64,000 nucleotides of DNA from Streptomyces venezuelae (GTDB taxonomy: Bacteria > Actinomycetota > Actinomycetes > Streptomycetales > Streptomycetaceae). Within the stretch, counting starts at the first letter, position 1; every line of letters begins with the position of its first letter. Shown here piece after piece: positions 25,638 through 33,990 of this stretch. The stretch spans positions 8,054,501 to 8,118,500 of the forward strand of contig NZ_CP029194.1 of NCBI RefSeq assembly GCF_008642375.1, in the 5' to 3' direction. A model generated the notes under the pieces. The model saw only the letters and a list, made by a program, of their open reading frames with translations. It was not told the DNA's origin and did no database searches. The position numbers and the translations under genes were made by a program.

Positions 25638-26300
25638 CTACGAGGCCTCGGCGCGCGCCGCGGGCGGCACGAACCGGATGTTGAACTCGAAGGAGCCCGT
25701 CGACAGGGCGATCCCGATGAAGAGCAGGGCGAAGTGCTCCTGGCCCCGCGCGGTGACGATGCCGCCCAGGTCGAGCAGCGACTCGGCGGGCCAGCCCAGG
25801 TCGGCCAGGAGCCCGGCCACGACCTGCTTGGCCTCCGCGTCGTCACCAGAGAGGAAGAGGGTGCTGGGGCCCTCCAGGGACTCCGGTGCGACCATCACCG
25901 CGCGGTCGATCGTGCAGAGCGACTTCACCACGCGCGTGTCCGGGAGCGCCCGTTGGATCTCCTCGCCGAGGCTGACGACCTGGTGCGAGAGCGACTCGTC
26001 CTCCAGGAAGCCGACCGCGACGTCGAGGAGGATCTTCCCGGCGAGCACCGGCGCTCCGATCGACGTGAGCAGCGCCACGGAGGCGGTGCCCGGAGTCGCG
26101 TTCACCAGGACCTCCGCGTGCACGGCGGTCCCGGCGGGGTCGTCGACCCGTAACCCCGCCTGGAGGAGCCCCTTCAGCCCCGTCAGGAGCTCTTCGTCGC
26201 CGGGCCGCCGTGACCCGAGGACGACATCGTGTCCCGCTCGCAGCCACGCCGCGGCGAGGGCCTGTCCCACATTGCCTGTTCCGAGAATTCCGATTCGCAT
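25638..26300 (-). CDS. NADP-dependent oxidoreductase, F420-reductase/coenzyme-binding type
   Basis: A 220-residue protein with an N-terminal Rossmann nucleotide site, GILGTGNVG (4-12), and a following GSRRP loop that favours NADP. The body resembles the NADPH-dependent F420 reductase/NAD(P)-binding family (DVAVGFLEDE, VVKSLCTI). Its length is normal for that family. The start is the ATG at 26300, with AGGATGA eight bases upstream; another ATG is at 26309. It reads away from the eroded MarR/hydrolase locus. The electron partner cannot be identified. Confidence 0.82.
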   Translation of the reverse strand: MRIGILGTGNVGQALAAAWLRAGHDVVLGSRRPGDEELLTGLKGLLQAGLRVDDPAGTAVHAEVLVNATPGTASVALLTSIGAPVLAGKILLDVAVGFLEDESLSHQVVSLGEEIQRALPDTRVVKSLCTIDRAVMVAPESLEGPSTLFLSGDDAEAKQVVAGLLADLGWPAESLLDLGGIVTARGQEHFALLFIGIALSTGSFEFNIRFVPPAARAEAS

Positions 26301-26521
26301 GACGATCATCCTGGCGCCGGAGGGCCGGTACGCGCCTCGGCCGCAGGACGGCACCCGTGTCGGCCGCTGGGCCTAGGCCGGCCCTGGGCCGAAGCCGTTG
26401 GAACGGCCTCCGGCCGGCGTTGCTGGTGTCGAACATCAACCCGTCCCGTCCGGCACCTTCCGCCTGGAGATGGACAAACGGCTCGATTCGGCGCTCGCCC
26501 GTGGAAGCGCGCACTGCGGGC

Positions 26522-26855
26522 TCACCTCCGGACTTCGCGGACCCAGGCCGTGAGGCCGTCAGGAAGCCCGCCCTCTCGTCGGGCGACAGCCCGTCCAGCG
26601 CGCGCAGCAGCGGCTCGGTCCGCCGAAGGACGAAGGCTTCGAGCGGCAGGCGGTGTTCCTCTGCCAGGGACACCAGGACACGGCGGCGGTTCGTCGGGTC
26701 CTCGGTCCGATCCACGATGCCGGCCCGGCTCAGGGCTCCGATCAGTTCGCTGGCGGTGGGCAGTGACACCGGAAGCCGTCGGGCGATCTCGCTGACTGCC
26801 AGCGGCTGTCCGGCCAGCAACTGGGGCAGTACGGCGCCGTGGCGCGGCGTCAGGC
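26522..26855 (-). pseudogene. MarR-family regulator fragment, 5' truncated and frameshifted
   Basis: The minus strand reads LTPRHGAVLPQLLAG, then the MarR DNA-recognition region (SEIARRLPVSLPTASELIG) and the wing (DRTEDPTNRRRVLVSL). This is the central and C-terminal part of a MarR protein. The N-terminal helices, about 30-40 residues, are absent because the homology stops at about 26855, where a hydrolase fragment on the other strand begins. Near 26555 the near-duplicate ctgacggc/ctcacggc shifts the frame; the other frame then gives LTAWVREVRR and a stop at 26522, a normal MarR-like ending. No start codon with a ribosome-binding site is available. Confidence 0.75.
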
Positions 26856-27325
26856 TGGCTGCCGGCCACCCCGATCTGATCGACCGCCTCGTCCTGGGCG
26901 ATAGCCTGCACCCTCGGCCCGGTCGGCAGGCGTGCCCAGCGCCGCTCATCGAGCGCGCGCGGCAACGCAAGCGGCCGAGCCCTGCACCGGCCGAGATGCT
27001 CACCGGAACCACAATCGGCCGGACGGCGCTGAGGGGCCCGCTCTGGCTCATGGACGGCAGCCGCGAACACTTCGACGCCGCCACCTTGCCGGGCGCCGAG
27101 GACGGCTTCGACCTGCGCGGCCGATCGCACGAGATCGAGGCGCCCACGCTGCTCCTTCAGGGCGAGAAGGACATCGTCTACCCACTCGGCCTGGCCCGGC
27201 AGACCGTCAAGGGCATTCCGGACGCCCGGCTCATCGTCCACCAGGACCGCAGCCATAGCGGAACCTTCGCGGACAAACGGTTCGCCACCGACGCCCTGGC
27301 CTTCCTGCAGAACGATCAGCCCTAG
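26852..27325 (+). pseudogene. Alpha/beta-hydrolase C-terminal fragment
   Basis: The frame begins abruptly with RLAAGHPDLIDRLVLGDS, the segment that normally follows the nucleophile elbow. It continues through PTLLLQGEKDIVYPL (acid) and HQDRSHSGTF (His region) to a stop. The N-terminal half including the GxSxG serine is missing. Its 5' end abuts the 5' end of the MarR fragment at about 26852-26855, so a single deletion probably removed the start regions of two divergent genes and their shared promoter. No in-frame start gives a meaningful product. Confidence 0.75.
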
Positions 27326-27372
27326 GTTCCAGCCACCGAAGCCCCGGCTTCCCGGCCAGGACCAAACGGCCT

Positions 27373-28077
27373 CTACGGTCGCGGGCCGAGGTGGTCGTGC
27401 CATGCCCTGCGGCCGGCGGGGGTCACGGTCAGGGCGCGGGTCGTGCCGATGCGTACGAGCCAGCCGGCGGTAAGAGCGTGGTCGCAGAGGGCGGCACCCA
27501 CGGCGCCGGCCAGGTGCGGGCGGCGTTCGGTCCAGTCCAGGCAGGCACGTACCAGGGGTCGGCGCGACCCTCCGGGCACCGCGATGCCGAGCTCGGTCAG
27601 CCAGGCCGCGCCCTCGTGCGTCAGCCTCGGGTCCGAACCCCACCTCAGCAGGCCGCGCTCCACCATCGCGTCGGTGACCGTCAGGGAGACGGCCCCGGCC
27701 AGATGGTCGTAACAGAGTCGCGCACGGGCCAGTGCCTGCCGGCGGCCCGAGGCCGACAGGGAGCGCGGCTGGACGGGCTGTCGGGGGGCCAGCGCGGCGA
27801 GGCTCTCGATCAGCTCCAGCACCCGGTGGTCCGCCACCCGTAGGTAGCGGTGGCGTCCGTGCCGCTCTTCGGCGAGGAGCCCGCCGTCGACGAGCAGGTG
27901 GAGATGCGAGGTCGCGGTGGAGCGAGCGACCCCGGCGTGACGTGCGAGCTCGCTCGCCGTCCACGCCCGGCCGTCGAGCAGCGCCAGACAGAAGGCGGCC
28001 CGGGTCCGGTCGGCCAGCAGTCCGGCGACGGCCGCGAGGTCCACGCCCACGTCCTGATCCGCACGTTCCTCGTCCAT
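27373..28077 (-). CDS. ArsR-type winged-helix regulator
   Basis: A 234-residue regulator. The ArsR-like winged helix covers about residues 8-95 (LLADRTRAAFCLALLDGRAW, then ASELARHAGVARSTATSHLHLL). The C-terminal 130 residues form an all-helical ligand or dimer domain, longer than in metal-sensing ArsR proteins. There is no CxC metal motif near the recognition helix, though Cys residues occur in AFCLALL and ARLCYDH. The ATG at 28077 is used; an ATG at 28098 would add seven residues. It diverges from a GNAT acetyltransferase, with a palindrome in the shared gap, so it probably represses itself and that gene. Confidence 0.85.
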   Translation of the reverse strand: MDEERADQDVGVDLAAVAGLLADRTRAAFCLALLDGRAWTASELARHAGVARSTATSHLHLLVDGGLLAEERHGRHRYLRVADHRVLELIESLAALAPRQPVQPRSLSASGRRQALARARLCYDHLAGAVSLTVTDAMVERGLLRWGSDPRLTHEGAAWLTELGIAVPGGSRRPLVRACLDWTERRPHLAGAVGAALCDHALTAGWLVRIGTTRALTVTPAGRRAWHDHLGPRP

Positions 28078-28101
28078 GCCCCTGATTGTCGCCGACATCC
28101 G

Positions 28102-28117
28102 TTCGACGCCCGTCGAA
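28102..28117. promoter_or_regulatory. ArsR-type palindromic operator
   Basis: TTCGACG-CC-CGTCGAA is a perfect inverted repeat immediately upstream of the ArsR gene. On the plus strand a TAGCGT -10-like hexamer follows at about 28129, so a repressor here would cover the -35 region of the divergent GNAT gene. Confidence 0.6.
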
Positions 28118-28210
28118 GTGTCCGGGGCCTAGCGTCGGGAGGCCCGCGGGGCGCCACCCCCGCGCCCCGCACCGGGGACACCGATGCCCCGCCCGCGTAT
28201 GGGAGGAACC

Positions 28211-28894
28211 ATGCCCGCACCCGACCCGACCCCCGAAGCGGCACCGCGTACCGCGCACCGGCCGGGAGTGGTGGTCACCGATGCCGTGACACCCGCGGAC
28301 ATTGCGGTGATCTCCCGTGGCCTCGACGGGTTCAACGCCGAGACGTCGGGCGCCGACGACAGCGCACAGCTCGCCGTCCTGGTGCGTGAGCCGGTGAACG
28401 GCCGGGTGATCGGCGGACTGACCGGGCACACCTCGCGCGGGATGCTCTTCGTCGACCTCTTCTTCCTGCCTCCCGAGCTGCGCGGGGGCGGGCTGGGCAG
28501 CGAGGTCCTCCGGCAGGCGGAGGACGAGGCGCGTGCCCGGGGCTGCCGCACGGCCGTGCTCTACACGCTCTCCTTCCAGGCCCCGGGCTTCTACCAGAAG
28601 CAGGGGTGGACGTCCATGGGCGAGGTCCCCTGTGACCCGCCGGGCACCAGCCGTGTCTTCCTGAGCAAAGAGCTCGTGGGCACCTGCGGACGGTCAGGCG
28701 AACGCGGGGTCGGTGAGGTCGAGGCGCAGTTCGTTCCACCAGTCGTTGCTGAAGACGGCCGTCGTGTCCTCGTAGCGCACGCCCATGAACGGGTTCGAGT
28801 GGAACATGAAGGCCGCCCAGCGCAGCGAGCCGTCGGCGTCGAGGCGGGCGAGGTGGCCGATGTTGCCCATGCCGCCGCCACCGCCGCACAGTGA
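28211..28894 (+). CDS. GNAT N-acetyltransferase with a C-terminal run-on tail
   Basis: A 227-residue reading frame. The GNAT fold covers residues 20-158, with the acetyl-CoA loop LRGGGLGSEVL near 95 and the closing APGFYQKQGW. The start is an ATG with GGAGG four bases upstream; the ATG at 28199 lacks this. Homologous proteins I know end soon after VFLSKEL. Here the frame runs on for about 68 residues of atypical, Glu/Val/Arg-rich sequence that is antisense to the next gene. That implies loss of the original stop. The acetyltransferase domain itself looks complete. The substrate is unknown. Confidence 0.78.
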   Translation: MPAPDPTPEAAPRTAHRPGVVVTDAVTPADIAVISRGLDGFNAETSGADDSAQLAVLVREPVNGRVIGGLTGHTSRGMLFVDLFFLPPELRGGGLGSEVLRQAEDEARARGCRTAVLYTLSFQAPGFYQKQGWTSMGEVPCDPPGTSRVFLSKELVGTCGRSGERGVGEVEAQFVPPVVAEDGRRVLVAHAHERVRVEHEGRPAQRAVGVEAGEVADVAHAAATAAQ

Positions 28895-29143
28895 CCCCGA
28901 TCCGTCCGGCAGCGGGCTCTCGAAGAAGCGATCCACCTCGACGGTGCCGTCCTCCTCGACGGCCAGGGCCACAGGGAGCGGTTCGCCGAGCCGGAAGGGG
29001 ATCGGCTGCCCCGCGTCCGGGCGGTACGCCCCGGGGCCCTCCACGTCAAGATCCAGCGCTGTGTCGTCCGGGCGGTACAGCCCGTCTCGGTACGGCATCT
29101 CCCCGGCCGCCCACAGACGTAGGACGATCCCTGACCTCGCCAT
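28694..29143 (-). CDS. Conserved hypothetical protein (149 aa)
   Basis: A 149-residue soluble protein with no signal peptide. Residues 80-115 contain DGSGSLCGGGGGMGNIGHLA, followed by WAAFMFHSNPFMGVRYED and the Trp-rich FSNDWWNELRLDL. The sequence has the composition of a real globular protein rather than an antisense shadow, and I recall unannotated actinobacterial relatives. No catalytic motif is recognisable. Its 3' 200 bp overlap the run-on tail of the convergent GNAT gene. The start is an ATG with a weak GGGGCAGGGC upstream. Confidence 0.65.
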   Translation of the reverse strand: MARSGIVLRLWAAGEMPYRDGLYRPDDTALDLDVEGPGAYRPDAGQPIPFRLGEPLPVALAVEEDGTVEVDRFFESPLPDGSGSLCGGGGGMGNIGHLARLDADGSLRWAAFMFHSNPFMGVRYEDTTAVFSNDWWNELRLDLTDPAFA

Positions 29144-29229
29144 GCCCTGCCCCCGTCTCCGGTCCGCTGGACCGGAACGTACCGGACCGGCGGTGCCGTT
29201 TACGAGGGCCGCCTGAGAGGATCGGAACC

Positions 29230-29751
29230 ATGCCCGCCTCTCCGACCCCGGCTCTGACGCCCACCGTCACCCCGCCCGCGCCCCTCACCACCGACCGGCT
29301 GCTCCTTCGGCCCGTTCGCCGTCGTGACCTCGCGGCCGTGACCCGGCTCTGGACCGACCCCGAGGTACGGCACCACCTCGGCGGCCCCGTCACCGAGCCC
29401 GTCATCCGGATCCGGCAGCGCAGGATCGTCGGGGCGCCCGGTTGTCACGCCGTGATCCGGGTCGAGGACGACGTCCTCCTGGGGCTCGTCACCGTGGAGC
29501 CGGGCGCGCGGAACGGGGAGACGGAGGTGTCGTACCAGTTCCTGCCCGAGCACTGGGGGAAGGGTTACGCCCGGGAGGCCGTCGGCGCGGTCGTCGCACG
29601 GGTCCTGGAGGGCGCGCCGAGCGTGGTCGCGCTCACCCAGGAGGCCAACCACCGCTCGCGCCGCCTCCTGGAGGCGGTCGGCCTGGAGCACGCGGAGTCC
29701 TTCGTGGAGTGGGACGCCCACCAGGTCCTGTACCGGCTGCGCCGGGGCTGA
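29230..29751 (+). CDS. GNAT N-acetyltransferase (RimJ/RimL-like)
   Basis: A 173-residue acetyltransferase with the usual TDRLLLRPVRRRDL entry strand and the acetyl-CoA-binding loop HWGKGYAREAVGAV near residue 115. It closes with NHRSRRLLEAVGLEHAESF, typical of the RimJ/RimL branch that acts on amino groups of proteins or small molecules. The length is normal. The start is the ATG at 29230, preceded by GAGAGGATC. It converges on the YdeI-family gene, with 18 bp between stops. Confidence 0.87.
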   Translation: MPASPTPALTPTVTPPAPLTTDRLLLRPVRRRDLAAVTRLWTDPEVRHHLGGPVTEPVIRIRQRRIVGAPGCHAVIRVEDDVLLGLVTVEPGARNGETEVSYQFLPEHWGKGYAREAVGAVVARVLEGAPSVVALTQEANHRSRRLLEAVGLEHAESFVEWDAHQVLYRLRRG

Positions 29752-29769
29752 CCCGGCCGCCCCCGGCCC

Positions 29770-30357
29770 TCAGCGGGGCCGCTCGCCCGCCGAGAGCGCC
29801 GCCACGGCCCTGGCCAGCCGGGCCGCCCGGGTCTTCGCCGTACGCGCCTGCCACAGGCTCAGGATCACCAGGTAGCGGTCCGTCTTGCCGAGGGCGTCGA
29901 AGACCGCCGAGGCCCGCGGGTCCGCCGCGAGCGCTTCCGCCAGGTCGTCCGGGACCGTCGCGTCCTTCTGGGAGGGGTACGCGGCCTCCCACCGCCCGTC
30001 CGCCCGCGCCGCCCGCACCTCGGCGAGGCCGGGCTCGCGCATCCGGCCCGCGGCGGTCAGCGCCTCGACCTGGCGCACGTTGACCTGGGACCAGAGGCTG
30101 CGCGGCCGGCGCGGGGTGATCTTCTGCAGGTACGTGCGCTCGTCGCGCGTGATGCGCTTGCCGGTGATCCAGCCGTAGACGAGCGTGCCGTCGAGGATCT
30201 CGTCCGCCGTCGGCGAAGGGAGGTCCGTGCCCTTCTTGGCGAGCAGCAGCCAGATGCCCGGGGTGTCCCCGTGGTGCTTCTCCAGCCAGGCCTCCATCTC
30301 CGTCCCGTCGTCGAACGCGATGACCGCGAGCCCCTCGACCGTGTCGACCGTCTCCAC
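29770..30357 (-). CDS. YdeI/OmpD-associated family protein
   Basis: A 195-residue protein. The N-terminal domain (about 10-110) has FDDGTEMEAWLEKHHGDTPGIWLLLAKKG (given in parts: FDDGTEMEAWLEKHH, GIWLLLAKKG) and LVYGWITGKR, followed by TPRRPRSLWSQVN. The C-terminal helical part has a run of Ala and Arg (WQARTAKTRAARLARAV), as in YdeI relatives linked to peptide or bacteriocin protection. The start is a GTG with AAGGG eight bases upstream. The biochemical function of the family is not settled. It diverges from the PfkB kinase. Confidence 0.83.
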   Translation of the reverse strand: METVDTVEGLAVIAFDDGTEMEAWLEKHHGDTPGIWLLLAKKGTDLPSPTADEILDGTLVYGWITGKRITRDERTYLQKITPRRPRSLWSQVNVRQVEALTAAGRMREPGLAEVRAARADGRWEAAYPSQKDATVPDDLAEALAADPRASAVFDALGKTDRYLVILSLWQARTAKTRAARLARAVAALSAGERPR

Positions 30358-30561
30358 CGGAAAGCCCTTCCCCCGTACCGCCGTCACCGTCGGCGAGTGG
30401 GCCGGCGGCGCTTCGCGAACAGGATATTGGCAGCGGCTGTTAGGCGGCCGTATCTCGCGTGCGGCCCCCGCCCGGGCCCCCGCCGCGCCGCGGGGTACGG
30501 CGGGGCGACGTACGATCCTCGGATCGTCCAGCAGGGCACCTACGCCAAGGAGCTCCGACCC

Positions 30562-31497
30562 ATGTCCTTCCTGGTGATCGGCGAATGCGTCGCCGACATC
30601 GTCCGCGCGCCCGCCGGGTCCGGCGCCGCCGACCGGGTCCACCCGGGCGGCAGCCCCGCCAACGTCGCCTACGGCCTCGCCCGCCTCGGCCGGGACGTCA
30701 CGCTGCTCACGCAGCTCGCCGACGACCCCACAGGGCGGCTGATCGCCGACCACCTCAAGGGCGCGGGCGTACGGGTGGAGGCCGGCGGCGTACTCGAACG
30801 CACCCCGTCGGCGGTCGTCGGCCTCGACGACCGGGGCCGGGCCACGTACACCTTCGACATCGCCTGGACGCTGGAGGCGGACCCGGACCGCCCCGTACCC
30901 GCCCACGTCCACATCGGCTCGATCGCGGCCGTCACCACCCCGGGCGCCGCGGCCGTCCTCGCCGTGACCGAGGCGCTCAGGGACCGTGCCACGGTCAGCT
31001 ACGACCCGAACGTGCGGCCCGTCCTGATGGGGGAGCACAGCGAGGCGGTCGCGCGCGTCGAGCGCTGTGTCGCCCTCAGCGACCTGGTGAAGGCCAGCGA
31101 CGAGGACCTCGCCTGGCTGTACCCGGGGGAGAGCCCGCAGGCGGTCGCGGCGCGCTGGCTCGCCCTCGGTCCCGCCGTCGTCCTGGTCACCCGGGGCGCC
31201 GAGGGCTCGCTCGCCGTCACCCGGCGGGAGACGGTCACCGTGGACGCACCCCAGGTCTCGGTCGTGGACACGGTCGGTGCCGGCGACTCCTTCATGTCCG
31301 CCGTCCTCGACGCCCTGGCCGGGCGGGAGCGGGCGGCCCTCGGCGCGCTCGCCGCCGAGGACCTCGCACGGCTGCTGCGAACGGCGAGTGCGTCGGCCGC
31401 CGTCACCGTCTCCCGGGCCGGCGCCAACCCGCCCGACCTGGCCGAACTGGATGCGGCCCGGGAGGAGTTCGCCCTCAGGTCCGGGCGTGCGTCGTGA
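30562..31497 (+). CDS. PfkB-family carbohydrate kinase (fructokinase-like)
   Basis: A 311-residue ribokinase-fold sugar kinase. The first PfkB signature is GGSPANVAYGLARLG (29-43). The second is DTVGAGDSFMSAVL (236-249), with the catalytic base Asp242 in GAGD. The substrate-binding N-terminus FLVIGECVADIV suits fructokinases. It would phosphorylate a sugar, probably fructose, with ATP. The start is an ATG with AAGGAG nine bases upstream. Its last 23 bp overlap the 3' end of the convergent GNAT-AAA gene. No sugar transporter is nearby. Confidence 0.92.
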   Translation: MSFLVIGECVADIVRAPAGSGAADRVHPGGSPANVAYGLARLGRDVTLLTQLADDPTGRLIADHLKGAGVRVEAGGVLERTPSAVVGLDDRGRATYTFDIAWTLEADPDRPVPAHVHIGSIAAVTTPGAAAVLAVTEALRDRATVSYDPNVRPVLMGEHSEAVARVERCVALSDLVKASDEDLAWLYPGESPQAVAARWLALGPAVVLVTRGAEGSLAVTRRETVTVDAPQVSVVDTVGAGDSFMSAVLDALAGRERAALGALAAEDLARLLRTASASAAVTVSRAGANPPDLAELDAAREEFALRSGRAS

Positions 31498-32764
31498 TGT
31501 CCGAGGCGAACTGCTCGACCATCTCCGGGGTCACCGTCGGACGGCACTGCCCGATGGCCTCCAGATAGTCCGCCGTGCTCGCGCCGGGAGCGGGGCCGTC
31601 CCCGCCCCGGCCGCCGACCGCCACCAGGTCCCGCTCGAAGGAGGCCTGGGCGGCGATCCGGGCCGCGTGCTCGATGTCGGCCGGGGTGAACAGGTCGCTC
31701 GCCAGGACGAGTTCGTCGATGTCGACGTCCGGCCGTCCGTCCGTGTAGCGGGCCCAGATCGCCGCCCGCGCCACCTTGTCCGGCGTACCGATCGGGATGA
31801 GGTAGTCGAAGCGGCCGGGCCGCAGGAACGCCGGGTCGAGGGAGCGGATCGAGTTCGTGGCGCAGACGAGGAGCCGCTCGTCCCGCTCCCGGAATCCCGG
31901 TATCAGCTTGAGGAGTTCGTTGGTCACGCCGTGCATGCCGCCGGGCTGCGCGGGCTCCGAGCGGACCGGTGCGATCTCCTCGACCTCGTCGATGAAGACG
32001 AGGACCCGCTCCAGCTCGGCGATCCGCGCGAACGCGGACCGCAGGGCGGCGGCGAGATTCCCCTCGTCGGCGAGGCGGGACGGCAGGATCTCCACGAACG
32101 GCCAGCCGAGCCGGGAGGCGATGCCCCGCGCGAACGTCGTCTTGCCCGTGCCGGGCGGGCCGAAGAGGCAGACCGCGCGCGGCGGCCGCACCCCGTGCCG
32201 GGTGGCCCGCTCCGGCTCGGCGAGCGGCAGGACGACCCGCCGCTCGATGAGGTCCTTCTCCCGCTCCATCCCGGCGACCTTCGCCCACAGGTCACCGGGG
32301 AGCAGCCGGCCGCCGAGGTCGTCGAGGAGCCCGGCGGCGGGCCCGTGCAGGGGCTCCACCTTCTCGAAGTACGCCACGGCGGGCTGGCGGGTGTACCCGG
32401 CGTTCAGCAGCCCCTCGCCCAGGAGCTCCTCCTCCGGCAGGACGTACGCGATCCGCCCGACCCGGGCCGCCACGAGCCGCCGCTCCAGCTCCACGAGCAG
32501 GGCGCTGGCCAGCCCCCGGCCGCGCCAGGCCGAGGAGATCGCGACCCGCATCACCCAGGCCCGCTCCCCGGAGACACAGGCGAGCGCGGCCCCGATGGGC
32601 ACGCCCTGGTGGACGGCGACCACGGCCGGCTCCCGCGAGGTGAGGGCCCCGATGCACTCGGCGAGCGAGAACACGGACTCCTGCCCGAGCTCGGCGGTGG
32701 TGTCGATCAGATGGACGACGGCGGCGAGATCGCTCTCGCGATAGTCATGGATGTGCCAGTTCAC
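31475..32764 (-). CDS. GNAT-AAA+ ATPase fusion protein
   Basis: A 429-residue protein joining two folds. Residues 1-137 are a GNAT acetyltransferase domain (VMRVAISSAWRGRGLASALL, with the acetyl-CoA loop at 80-87). Residues 150-400 are a AAA+ ATPase with Walker A FGPPGTGKTT (201-210), Walker B VLVFIDEVEE (254-263), sensor ATNS and the arginine-containing LRPGRFD. The ATPase part resembles proteasomal or FtsH-like AAA modules, but no protease domain follows. The start is a GTG, and the frame does extend upstream to a TTG at 32845. ATP-driven remodelling coupled to acetylation is inference. The 3' end overlaps the kinase gene. Confidence 0.85.
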   Translation of the reverse strand: MNWHIHDYRESDLAAVVHLIDTTAELGQESVFSLAECIGALTSREPAVVAVHQGVPIGAALACVSGERAWVMRVAISSAWRGRGLASALLVELERRLVAARVGRIAYVLPEEELLGEGLLNAGYTRQPAVAYFEKVEPLHGPAAGLLDDLGGRLLPGDLWAKVAGMEREKDLIERRVVLPLAEPERATRHGVRPPRAVCLFGPPGTGKTTFARGIASRLGWPFVEILPSRLADEGNLAAALRSAFARIAELERVLVFIDEVEEIAPVRSEPAQPGGMHGVTNELLKLIPGFRERDERLLVCATNSIRSLDPAFLRPGRFDYLIPIGTPDKVARAAIWARYTDGRPDVDIDELVLASDLFTPADIEHAARIAAQASFERDLVAVGGRGGDGPAPGASTADYLEAIGQCRPTVTPEMVEQFASDITTHART

Positions 32765-32895
32765 CGGTGGTACCGCCCCTCGTTCGTGCCGATGCGGCGA
32801 GGCTAGGCGCGGCCGTGGACACCGGTCGTGCGCCACCGTGCACAAGCCGATGCCGGCAAACGCTCCGTACCGGCTCTAGGCGACGGGGAAACGGT

Positions 32896-32932
32896 GAACG
32901 GCGGCGCCTCGGTGGGGGAGGTGCCGCCGTTC
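32896..32932. terminator. Hairpin downstream of the SPW-repeat gene
   Basis: GAACGGCGGC (32896-32905) pairs with GCCGCCGTTC (32923-32932), extended inward by GCCTC/GGAGGT. It lies 19 bp past the stop of the minus-strand SPW gene and would end its transcript before the GNAT-AAA gene's upstream region. Confidence 0.65.
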
Positions 32933-32950
32933 CGGGGAGAGATCAGAACG

Positions 32951-33388
32951 TCACGTCCTTCTCTTGCTCATGAGCAGTCCGCCGGCCGTGAGGGCGAACA
33001 GACAGACGCACGCGCCGGTGATCACGTTGCTGAGGATGGTGCCGGTGTCGGGGCTCTGTCCGACCACCCATGGGGCGATGATCAGCCAGGCGCCCATCAG
33101 CAGGACGACGAAGTTGAGGTCCTGCGACCGCTCGGGAACCATCGACATGCACAGGCCGAGCACCGCGAGGGCGATACCGACGACCAGATTCGTGAGGGCG
33201 AGCGCGGGCTGGGCGGCGGAGAAGTGAACCGTCCATGCGGAGATCGCGGCCCAGATGCCGGCGAGGATCACGAGTTCCTCGACCGCCGCGACACCTCGGG
33301 TCTGGAGTACGCGGGCGTAACGATCCCGCATTTCCGACGCGTCGGGGTGTCCCGCGATATCACCGGGACGGTGAGAGACGTCGGCCAT
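32951..33388 (-). CDS. SPW-repeat membrane protein
   Basis: A 145-residue integral membrane protein with a polar N-terminus (1-33) and four predicted hydrophobic segments at about 36-55, 62-84, 90-108 and 116-138. Segments such as LAGIWAAISAWTVHF and LIIAPWVVG match the SPW repeat, named for a Ser-Pro-Trp motif, here partly changed. Family function is unknown; relatives are often general-stress or spore-associated. The ATG has AGAAGGAGGCGA upstream, a strong ribosome-binding site. Confidence 0.85.
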   Translation of the reverse strand: MADVSHRPGDIAGHPDASEMRDRYARVLQTRGVAAVEELVILAGIWAAISAWTVHFSAAQPALALTNLVVGIALAVLGLCMSMVPERSQDLNFVVLLMGAWLIIAPWVVGQSPDTGTILSNVITGACVCLFALTAGGLLMSKRRT

Positions 33389-33615
33389 ACGACTCGCCTC
33401 CTTCTGGCGTCATGCACGTCTGACCGCTTGTGTGGCAATCATGCCGCGGCTCCATTGTGCTCTTATCTGCCCTTTATGTGTAGATGTGCCCCATAGGGGA
33501 AGCGCACAGAATTCGCATCGCCGATATGCCCGGAACCACCAAACGTGGGTGGGTCCGGGCACCCCGGCGTAGCCTGGAAGTGGACTCGGGGCACCGCCTC
33601 TCACCGCCGGGAGAG

Positions 33616-33990
33616 ATGATGGCCGGCATCGTTCAGAAGAACTTCGATTCAGCGGACGAGACCCGTCCCTTCGAGGAAGGCAAGGGCAGGCTCGACCTGG
33701 TCAACGGCGAAAAGGGAGCGGTCGGTCGCGCCGTCTTCGAGCCGGGTTGGCAGTGGTCCAAGCATGTGAAGCCGATCGCCGGCACCGACAGCTGTATGGC
33801 GTCGCACGTCGGATACATCGTCAGCGGCCGGCTGAAGGTCGTCATGGACGACGGCGAGACGGTGGAGTTCGGCGCCGGTGACTTCATGGAGGTCAAGCCC
33901 GGACACGACGCGTGGGTGCTCGGCGACGAGCCCTGCATGGCCCTGGACTGGGTCGGCTTCGTCGACTACGCCCAGCCGTCCGGTTCCTGA
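33616..33990 (+). CDS. Cupin-domain protein
   Basis: A 124-residue single-cupin protein. The second cupin motif is recognisable: GYIVSGRLKVVMDDGETVEFGAGDF near 67-91 (given as GYIVSGRLKVVMDDG and VEFGAGDF), followed by PGHDAWVLGDEP. The first motif carries SHVG. Histidines suit metal binding, but the set is incomplete for a classic dioxygenase. A role in binding a small molecule is possible; nothing more specific can be said. The start is the ATG at 33616 next to GGGAGAG. Its 3' end overlaps the eroded TauD gene by 25 bp. Confidence 0.82.
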   Translation: MMAGIVQKNFDSADETRPFEEGKGRLDLVNGEKGAVGRAVFEPGWQWSKHVKPIAGTDSCMASHVGYIVSGRLKVVMDDGETVEFGAGDFMEVKPGHDAWVLGDEPCMALDWVGFVDYAQPSGS

